A DNA stretch of 6,816 nt from Cyclobacteriaceae bacterium (GTDB taxonomy: Bacteria > Bacteroidota > Bacteroidia > Cytophagales > Cyclobacteriaceae). This document shows, piece after piece, positions 1 to 6,816 of the stretch (its first letter is position 1; every line of letters begins with the position of its first letter). The notes beneath the pieces are model-generated. The model had not been told where the DNA came from, did no database searches, and worked only from the letters and a program-made list of their open reading frames with translations. Both the position numbers and the translations under genes were made by a program. The stretch spans positions 1 to 6,816 of the forward strand of contig JANYDR010000135.1 in the NCBI GenBank assembly GCA_025363495.1, given 5' to 3'.

Positions 1-620
1 TGCTTGGCGACATCACTTGGATTGGCGCCCAAACCTGTAAGCTCAGAGGCAATCAAAAATTCAGTTTGAGTAGTGTTTGAATGGCGAAAGCCGCCAGTAT
101 CAGTCATAATTCCTGCGTAGAGGCAGTTGGCAATATCTGCATCAACTAGGTTTTTTTCTCCCAATTGCTCAATTAATTGAAATACTAAACCCGCCGTAGA
201 CGCAGCGTTAGGATCCCACTGCTCAAAGGCGGCAAATTTTTCTGGCTCAAGGTGATGATCAACAAGGACCTTAACACCCGAAGCATTTTTTACACTCTCG
301 CCAAGAGAGTTAATTCTCGAAAGGCTTGAAAAATCGAGACAGAAAAGGATTTCCGCTGCATTTATTGCAGCTTTTGCCTTAATGAGAGGCTCTTCTGATT
401 CATTGGAAAGGGATACAACAGTTTCATTTCCCGGCATCCAGGTCAAAAAAGCAGGATAGTCGCTTGGAGTGATAACAGTAACCCTATGGCCCTTCTTTTT
501 GAGAAACCCCGCCAAACCCAATGAAGATCCCAACGCATCGGCATCAGGTTTGAAATGCGTAACGATGATCACGTCCTTGGGAGACGTGATAAGTGCTTGA
601 AAGGCAGGGAGATTTTTCAT
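1..620 (-). CDS. nrnA: DHH-family phosphoesterase, NrnA-like (nanoRNase/pAp phosphatase), partial: C-terminus beyond left edge
   Basis: Reading from the ATG at 620-618 gives 206 codons open to the left edge. The signature motifs of the DHH superfamily are in order: motif I at residues 21-33 (T-H-F-K-P-D-A-D-A-L-G-S-S, metal ligands H22, D26, D28), motif II aspartate D96 in CLDFSSLSR, the name-giving D-H-H at 121-123, and motif IV aspartate D174 in GIMTDTGGFRH. In NrnA-type enzymes these bind Mn2+ and catalyse hydrolysis of 2-5 nt RNAs and often 3'-phosphoadenosine 5'-phosphate. The DHHA1 substrate-binding domain expected at the C-terminus lies outside the window. The protein has no signal peptide and should be cytosolic. 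It is divergent from ndk. The start is the first in-frame ATG and aligns well with the family N-terminus. The family assignment is firm. The exact substrate (nanoRNA, pAp or cyclic-dinucleotide products) is inferred, and GdpP-like PDE fusions are unlikely because nothing precedes the DHH domain. Confidence 0.9.
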   Translation of the reverse strand, partial: MKNLPAFQALITSPKDVIIVTHFKPDADALGSSLGLAGFLKKKGHRVTVITPSDYPAFLTWMPGNETVVSLSNESEEPLIKAKAAINAAEILFCLDFSSLSRINSLGESVKNASGVKVLVDHHLEPEKFAAFEQWDPNAASTAGLVFQLIEQLGEKNLVDADIANCLYAGIMTDTGGFRHSNTTQTEFLIASELTGLGANPSDVAK

Positions 621-629
621 TAGAGGGGG

Positions 630-660
630 CAAAAATGAAAATAAATGAGGGCTCTTGCAA
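630..660 (-). promoter_or_regulatory. Weak candidate Bacteroidota promoter for the DHH phosphoesterase gene
   Basis: On the minus strand a TTG (660-658) is followed after 20 nt by CATTTTTG (637-630), one mismatch from the Bacteroidota -7 consensus TAnnTTTG and with spacing inside the usual range. It would give a very short leader of only a few nucleotides before the ATG at 620. That makes it doubtful; the true promoter may lie further into the divergent region. Confidence 0.2.
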
Positions 661-709
661 TCCGCTAATGTATTTAGCGACCAATCACTGAATTCTTGCC
701 TTCTTTTGA

Positions 710-717
710 TAGTTTTG
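710..717 (+). promoter_or_regulatory. Candidate -7 element of the ndk promoter
   Basis: TAGTTTTG matches the Bacteroidota sigma-ABfr -7 consensus TAnnTTTG exactly. It would place transcription initiation near 722-726 and give a roughly 25-nt leader before the ndk ATG at 750. No perfect TTG -33 box is present at the expected 17-23 nt distance; the nearest candidate is a CTG at 688-690. Its position also argues against translation of ndk from upstream of 750, because that would put the promoter inside the coding region. Confidence 0.45.
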
Positions 718-749
718 CGCCGAAATTCAAACAATCAAACTCACTAAAA

Positions 750-1169
750 ATGTCAGGAAACAGGACTTTTACCATGATTAAGCCCGATGCAGTGATTGCC
801 GGAAATACCGGAGGCATTACAAAAATGATCGAAGCAGCTGGTTTTAAAATTATAGCAATGAAAAAAACCCAACTATCTGCTGCGTTAGCCGGTAAATTCT
901 ACGAAGTCCATAAAGCGAGACCTTTTTATGGTGAACTGGTTGCCTATATGTCATCCGGAGCTATTGTTCCTATGATTCTTGAAAAAGAAAACGCAGTAGA
1001 GGATTTCCGCAAATTGATTGGCGCAACAGATCCTAAAAAGGCGGAGCCAGGAACTATCCGGGCTGTATTTGCAAAATCAATTGATGCAAACGCAATTCAT
1101 GGATCTGATTCAGATGCGAATGCGGAAATTGAAGGCAGCTTCTTCTTCTCTCAATTCGAACGTTTCTAA
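750..1169 (+). CDS. ndk: Nucleoside-diphosphate kinase
   Basis: This is a 139-residue protein, the normal length for short bacterial Ndk. It transfers the gamma-phosphate of ATP to NDPs and dNDPs through a phosphohistidine intermediate, keeping cytosolic NTP/dNTP pools balanced. Visible active-site residues are K11 in TFTMIKPDAV, Y51, F59 in KARPFYGEL, R87, T93, R104, N114 and the catalytic H117 in NAIHGSDS. The C-terminus GSFFFSQFERF is of the Bacteroidota type. The reading frame is open upstream to a TTG at 696, but those 18 residues have no Ndk counterpart, start with a non-ATG codon and overlap a -7 promoter match. The ATG at 750 gives the canonical N-terminus and is preceded by an A-rich stretch rather than a Shine-Dalgarno site. 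The gene is divergent from the DHH phosphoesterase and ends in its own terminator, so it is probably monocistronic. Confidence 0.97.
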   Translation: MSGNRTFTMIKPDAVIAGNTGGITKMIEAAGFKIIAMKKTQLSAALAGKFYEVHKARPFYGELVAYMSSGAIVPMILEKENAVEDFRKLIGATDPKKAEPGTIRAVFAKSIDANAIHGSDSDANAEIEGSFFFSQFERF

Positions 1170-1217
1170 AATAATTGTTCTTTGATGGGGCCCTTTTGCC
1201 CGTCTGCTTTGTTATTT

Positions 1218-1256
1218 ATTTGCCACACGGGAATGATCGTGTGGCAAATTTTGTTT
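1218..1256 (+). terminator. Rho-independent terminator after ndk
   Basis: A perfect 12-bp inverted repeat, ATTTGCCACACG (1218-1229) and CGTGTGGCAAAT (1238-1249), encloses an 8-nt loop. The T-rich run TTTTGTTT follows (1249-1256, overlapping the stem end by one base). It lies about 50 nt after the ndk stop and 36 nt before gcvP, separating the two transcription units. A smaller 6-bp dyad at 1184-1204, with one G-U pair and no T tract, sits between the stop codon and this hairpin and is probably incidental. Confidence 0.9.
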
Positions 1257-1291
1257 AACCAGATCAGTACTAACCTTCCTTAGCTTTTACT

Positions 1292-4162
<2,871 letters not shown>

Positions 4163-4167
4163 TTCAA

Positions 4168-4190
4168 AGTCTAAGGTTCTAAGTTCTAAA
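4168..4190 (+). repeat. Short imperfect heptamer-like tandem repeat downstream of gcvP
   Basis: The stretch repeats the core CTAA at 4171, 4179 and 4186, with GTTCTAA occurring twice in tandem (4176-4182 and 4183-4189) after a related GTCTAAG. It lies between the gcvP stop and the gcvP terminator. Only about three units are present, so it may be a decayed tandem repeat or chance; no function can be assigned. Confidence 0.35.
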
Positions 4191-4191
4191 T

Positions 4192-4226
4192 TGTCCCTGC
4201 GAAGAAATTTGCAGGGACATTTTTTT
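4192..4226 (+). terminator. Rho-independent terminator after gcvP
   Basis: A perfect 9-bp GC-rich inverted repeat, TGTCCCTGC (4192-4200) and GCAGGGACA (4211-4219), has a 10-nt loop and is followed directly by seven T (4220-4226). It lies 29 nt after the gcvP stop codon and separates gcvP from the downstream secreted-protein gene. Confidence 0.93.
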
Positions 4227-4253
4227 GAAAATGGTTAAGGGTCATCTCAAAAT

Positions 4254-4310
4254 CACCCAACCGGAATAAGTCATAAATAAACCCGCAAACGACTTATCCG
4301 TTGGAGGGTG
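4254..4310. promoter_or_regulatory. Imperfect inverted repeat (hairpin/dyad) just upstream of the secreted-protein gene
   Basis: The arm 4254-4272 can pair with 4291-4310 through about 17 base pairs. These are CACCC/GGGTG at the base, AA/TT, CGG/CCG, then ATAAGTC/GACTTAT, interrupted by single-base bulges at 4261 and 4265 and a 3-nt bulge at 4303-4305, with an 18-nt AT-rich loop. It ends 10 nt before the ATG at 4321, so on an mRNA it would sit in the leader close to the start codon, or as DNA it could be an operator-like dyad. No T tract follows, so it is not a standard terminator. Its function is unknown. Confidence 0.45.
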
Positions 4311-4320
4311 AAAATGCTCT

Positions 4321-5205
4321 ATGAAAAAGATTCTTCTTCTTGTTGTTATCTTATCTAAGATTTCATTTGGTCAGGCTCAGCAAGTCGCTGTTAATCCCAA
4401 TCTTAAGGCAATGGTTGATACAGAAAGAGCTTTTGCGAAAATGGCGAAGGACCAGAATACAAGAGATGCATTTCTTTACTACCTGACTGATGATGTTATA
4501 ACATCCGGTGACAAAGGACCGATCGCCGGTAAAAAAGAAATAGAGAAGCAAAAAGCAGGAAATGCGTGGCTCTATTGGGATGTTGCGTTCTCTGACATTG
4601 CTGCTTCGGGAGATTTTGGATACAATACCGGCCCCTGGGAGTTTAGAAAAACCAAAGACATAAATGAAAAACCAATTGCATTTGGCGAATTCAATTCGAT
4701 ATGGAAAAAACAAGCCGATGGCTCCTGGAAAAATGCGCTCGATGTTGGAGTGAGTCATGAAGCCGGGCCACTCGTTGAATCAATAAAATTGACAACTTCA
4801 GCCAGGCCACTCACGTCAGGGAAAAAGAAATCATTGAAGCCTTCGGAAAAAAATAAATTGATAGAAGTCGAGAAACAATTTCTTTCGTTAAATGCGAAAG
4901 ACAGGAAGTCAGCTTACGAGAAATTTCTTTCGAACGAATCGCGCATCATTCACGCTCGTCAGTTTCCTATTATTACAACAGAAGCAAAGCAAAAATTTAT
5001 TAGTGAACCTGAACTTGTTTCAAACATTCACCTAATCTCCGGTGACATCGCTACTTCCAACGATTTGGGTTATATCTATGGTAAGGCCGACGTACAGGTC
5101 ACGGTTAAAGACAAGACTGAGAATCAAGTCGCCACCTATTTTCGAGTGTGGAAAAAAGAGGAAGGAAAGAATTGGAGGATAGTATTGGATGTTTTATCGT
5201 ACTAA
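4321..5205 (+). CDS. Secreted protein with two tandem NTF2-like (DUF4440/SnoaL-like) domains, function unknown
   Basis: The 294-residue protein starts with a Sec signal peptide (K2-K3, hydrophobic core I4-L11, likely cleavage after the G-Q-A at 17-19) and lacks a lipobox cysteine, so it should be periplasmic or exported. Two similar domains follow, at about residues 28-146 and 178-293. Each opens with an acidic/aromatic helix (VDTERAFAKMAK; IEVEKQFLSLNA), passes through a matching central segment (FSDIAASGDFGYNTG; ISGDIATSNDLGYIYG) and closes with an equivalent beta hairpin (IWKKQADGSWKNALDVGV; VWKKEEGKNWRIVLDVLS). This pattern resembles the NTF2-like alpha+beta barrel of DUF4440/SnoaL-type proteins, which form a cone-shaped pocket and often bind small ligands. 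The two copies are joined by a Lys/Ser/Pro-rich linker (about 155-177). No catalytic residues can be named. The ATG at 4321 is chosen because it gives a good signal peptide. It is convergent with the surface-protein gene and has no recognisable operon partner. The fold assignment rests on sequence pattern only. Confidence 0.82.
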   Translation: MKKILLLVVILSKISFGQAQQVAVNPNLKAMVDTERAFAKMAKDQNTRDAFLYYLTDDVITSGDKGPIAGKKEIEKQKAGNAWLYWDVAFSDIAASGDFGYNTGPWEFRKTKDINEKPIAFGEFNSIWKKQADGSWKNALDVGVSHEAGPLVESIKLTTSARPLTSGKKKSLKPSEKNKLIEVEKQFLSLNAKDRKSAYEKFLSNESRIIHARQFPIITTEAKQKFISEPELVSNIHLISGDIATSNDLGYIYGKADVQVTVKDKTENQVATYFRVWKKEEGKNWRIVLDVLSY

Positions 5206-5233
5206 GCTGAAAGTCCACATTAAAATTACTCTG

Positions 5234-6816
5234 TCAAGGGGCTACAACATACCGTGATTTTAGTATCTTATCCCCCTGGGTTGCAATTAGTATGTATAAT
5301 CCTGGCGAATCATTTACTACTCTTATTTCGACAATACTTCCCCCCAGTACCGATTGCTGACGCACAGCTTGTCCCAATGAATTTACTATTCTAAACTCGA
5401 CGGGTTGAGACAAGAATTCACTCAGATCCACCATTAATTTTTCCGTTGCAGGATTGGGGAAAACGGTAAATGCATGCGGGATTTCCTGCAAGTCTCCCGT
5501 GATAAGCAATACCTGAGGGTCCGATACGACACTCGTACATCCATCCACTGCAACAATTAATGTATAATTACCAGGCTTTGTTGGTGTAAAGGTTGAATTA
5601 GTACCTCCGGTAACGGGACTTCCCTCCAGCAGCCAATTATTTCCTATGGGGCTATTGCTGAAAAAAATTGGCGTAGAGCTGGTTGCATTGAATACGGTGA
5701 TCACTGGCTTGGCTGGACGGATACAAAAAAATACTTCGACCGATGTTGCTACATTATAATTTGAATTACCAGTCTGGTTCGCACGGACAGTCGCCACACC
5801 AGCCTGAAGCGTCGTAGCTATATTACCGCTGATCGAAATATTCGCAGGAGTAATTGCATCATAGGTTACTGGTAGTCCTGAACTTGCCGTACCATTCAGT
5901 GCGAAGACAGGATCTCCCAAAACAGGGCTTGGTGGACTCGTAAAACTGATCACCTGGTTTCCTTTCTGAATCACCAGGTCCTGATCAACGGATGAAGCTG
6001 GATTAAATGAAGCATCTCCACCTTGGCTGGCAGTGATCGTTGAAGTTCCAGCCCCAACAATGGTCACTGTATTTCCATTAATAGTGGCCACATTGGTATT
6101 GCTACTCGAGTAACTAACAGCGAGACCTGAGGTTGTCGTCGCGTTTAAGATAAATGGAGCGTCTCCCACCTGCTTAGATATGAGTGGCGCAAACGTAATC
6201 GTTTGGGATTGTTTGATAATTACCGTTAAAGGCTGATCAACTGGCAAAGCCGCATTGTAGTTAAGATCCCCCAACTGAAGCGCAGTAATAGTACTTGTTC
6301 CTGTTGCTAAAATTGTCACTGTATATACGCTCACGGTCGCTACCGACGTATTCGAACTAAAGTAGCTGATGGACAACCCCGAGGAGGTAGTTGCTGATAA
6401 CGTAAAAGGCGGATCGGTGATAGACTTAACCGGAAGTGCGGAAAAGGTTATAGTCTGAGCTGCCTTATTTATTACTAAGGTCCGGGGAGGAACGCCTGGG
6501 GCAGGATTATAATTTCCATTTCCACCCTGGGAGGCCGTAATGTCCGCCGAACCCGCCTTTAAAATTGTGACAGTACTTCCTGAGATAGAGGCAACCGTCG
6601 AATCGCTGGATGAATATGACACCGCCAGGCCTGAAGTGGCAGTTGCGGGTAATGTAAATGGCGCGTCTCCGAAGGTCCTGGCCACAAGAGCTGGAAATGA
6701 AATCGTTTGATCACCCAAACCGATGGTCAATACTTTCTGATTATCAGGTGCGGCATTATAGTTTCCATTTCCAGCCTGGGATGCCGTAATCGTCGTGGTA
6801 CCCGCTGCCAAAATGG
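5234..6816 (-). CDS. Large surface/secreted protein with Ig-like repeats and T9SS type A sorting domain, partial: N-terminus beyond right edge
   Basis: The frame is open through the right edge, so this is the C-terminal ~527 codons of a longer protein. A TTG at 6811 could be read as a start, but it encodes the leucine of a repeat motif (ILAAGTTTITASQ) and is internal. Counting from that codon, a partial repeat (1-32) is followed by four tandem Ig-like repeats: 33-116, 117-200, 201-283 and a degenerate one at 284-365. Next is a linker Ig/PKD-like domain (366-439) with C363 and C425 as a possible disulfide, then a C-terminal domain (446-525). The last part has the T9SS type A hallmarks: FPNPATEKL at 451, VNSLGQAV, SPGLYIL and a final basic K-SRYVVAP strand. 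Such tails direct export through the type IX secretion system and are normally cleaved or used for anchoring at the cell surface. The likely role is adhesin or matrix-like surface protein, inferred from architecture; no enzymatic domain is visible. No terminator was seen after the stop. Confidence 0.9.
   Translation of the reverse strand, partial: ILAAGTTTITASQAGNGNYNAAPDNQKVLTIGLGDQTISFPALVARTFGDAPFTLPATATSGLAVSYSSSDSTVASISGSTVTILKAGSADITASQGGNGNYNPAPGVPPRTLVINKAAQTITFSALPVKSITDPPFTLSATTSSGLSISYFSSNTSVATVSVYTVTILATGTSTITALQLGDLNYNAALPVDQPLTVIIKQSQTITFAPLISKQVGDAPFILNATTTSGLAVSYSSSNTNVATINGNTVTIVGAGTSTITASQGGDASFNPASSVDQDLVIQKGNQVISFTSPPSPVLGDPVFALNGTASSGLPVTYDAITPANISISGNIATTLQAGVATVRANQTGNSNYNVATSVEVFFCIRPAKPVITVFNATSSTPIFFSNSPIGNNWLLEGSPVTGGTNSTFTPTKPGNYTLIVAVDGCTSVVSDPQVLLITGDLQEIPHAFTVFPNPATEKLMVDLSEFLSQPVEFRIVNSLGQAVRQQSVLGGSIVEIRVVNDSPGLYILIATQGDKILKSRYVVAP
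5717..6816 (-). repeat. Tandem ~250-bp coding repeats (Ig-like, ~84 residues each)
   Basis: Units on the minus strand run 6716-6816 (partial), 6464-6715, 6212-6463, 5963-6211 and 5717-5962. Spacing between the equivalent Q-x-I-x-F glutamines is 84, 84 and 83 codons. The shared protein pattern is QTI-x-F, GD-x-PF-x-L, T-SGL-x-V-SY-SS, VA-x-I-x-G-x-TVTI, AG-x-x-x-ITASQ and YN-x-A. It resembles Big_2-type bacterial Ig-like domains. The second unit replaces GDAPF with TDPPF. The last unit loses the SYSSS-x-VA core (VTYDAITPANISIS) and is the most diverged. The copies are similar but not identical at DNA level, so the array is old rather than freshly amplified. Confidence 0.88.

Noticed and set aside
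696..749. An 18-residue N-terminal extension of ndk starting from a TTG at 696
   Set aside because: It has no counterpart in Ndk proteins, starts with a rare codon and overlaps a perfect -7 promoter match; the ATG at 750 gives the standard 139-residue protein.
1170..1291. Possible glycine riboswitch in the gcvP leader
   Set aside because: The region is mostly the ndk 3' end and its terminator; only about 42 nt remain before the gcvP ATG, too short for a glycine aptamer, and no tandem aptamer pattern is visible.
4363..4758. A 131-codon open frame on the minus strand opposite the NTF2-like gene
   Set aside because: Its translation has no recognisable domain, and the opposite strand carries a convincing signal peptide and a conserved duplicated domain, so it is a shadow frame. 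The minus-strand frames opposite gcvP (within 1309-2386 and 3796-4002) are rejected for the same reason.
6809..6811. TTG as the start codon of the Ig-repeat protein
   Set aside because: The codon encodes the conserved hydrophobic residue before AAGTTTITASQ of a repeat unit, and the frame stays open upstream to the window edge, so the gene is truncated rather than starting here.
5717..6816. CRISPR-like or other non-coding repeat array
   Set aside because: The repeats are ~250 bp, stay in one continuous reading frame and encode Ig-like domains; there are no short identical repeats with unique spacers.

Overview
The window looks like an ordinary chromosomal segment of a Bacteroidota bacterium, most likely from a Cytophagales-like lineage, although the genus cannot be read from this sequence. 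Three things point there. The rightmost gene ends in a type IX secretion (T9SS) type A sorting domain, a hallmark of the phylum. None of the genes has a Shine-Dalgarno sequence, and the starts are A-rich instead. An exact match to the Bacteroidota -7 element TAnnTTTG lies upstream of ndk.

Layout from left to right. Positions 1-620 (minus) hold the N-terminal part of a DHH-family phosphoesterase of the NrnA type (nanoRNase/pAp phosphatase), cut by the left edge. A 129-bp divergent intergenic region separates it from ndk (750-1169, plus), nucleoside-diphosphate kinase. A strong intrinsic terminator follows at 1218-1256. Next comes gcvP (1292-4162, plus), a full-length single-chain glycine dehydrogenase (P-protein of the glycine cleavage system), closed by a second clear terminator at 4192-4226. 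A 158-bp intergenic region with that terminator, a small heptamer-like repeat and an imperfect hairpin leads to an uncharacterised secreted protein built of two NTF2-like/DUF4440-like domains (4321-5205, plus). Only 28 bp away and convergent is the 3' portion of a large surface protein (5234 to the right edge, minus) made of tandem ~84-residue Ig-like repeats followed by a T9SS C-terminal domain.

Functionally the left part is housekeeping: NrnA-type recycling of short RNA or pAp, nucleotide triphosphate balancing by Ndk, and glycine catabolism feeding one-carbon metabolism by GcvP. The genes for the other glycine-cleavage components (gcvT, gcvH, lpd) are not in the window. The right part encodes envelope or exported proteins. 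ndk and gcvP each end in their own terminator, so they look like separate transcription units rather than an operon.

I found no mobile element, CRISPR array, RNA gene, defence system or phage signature. Nothing here looks like a new biological system. The most worthwhile items are the duplicated NTF2-like secreted protein, the hairpin just in front of it, and the repeat architecture of the T9SS surface protein.
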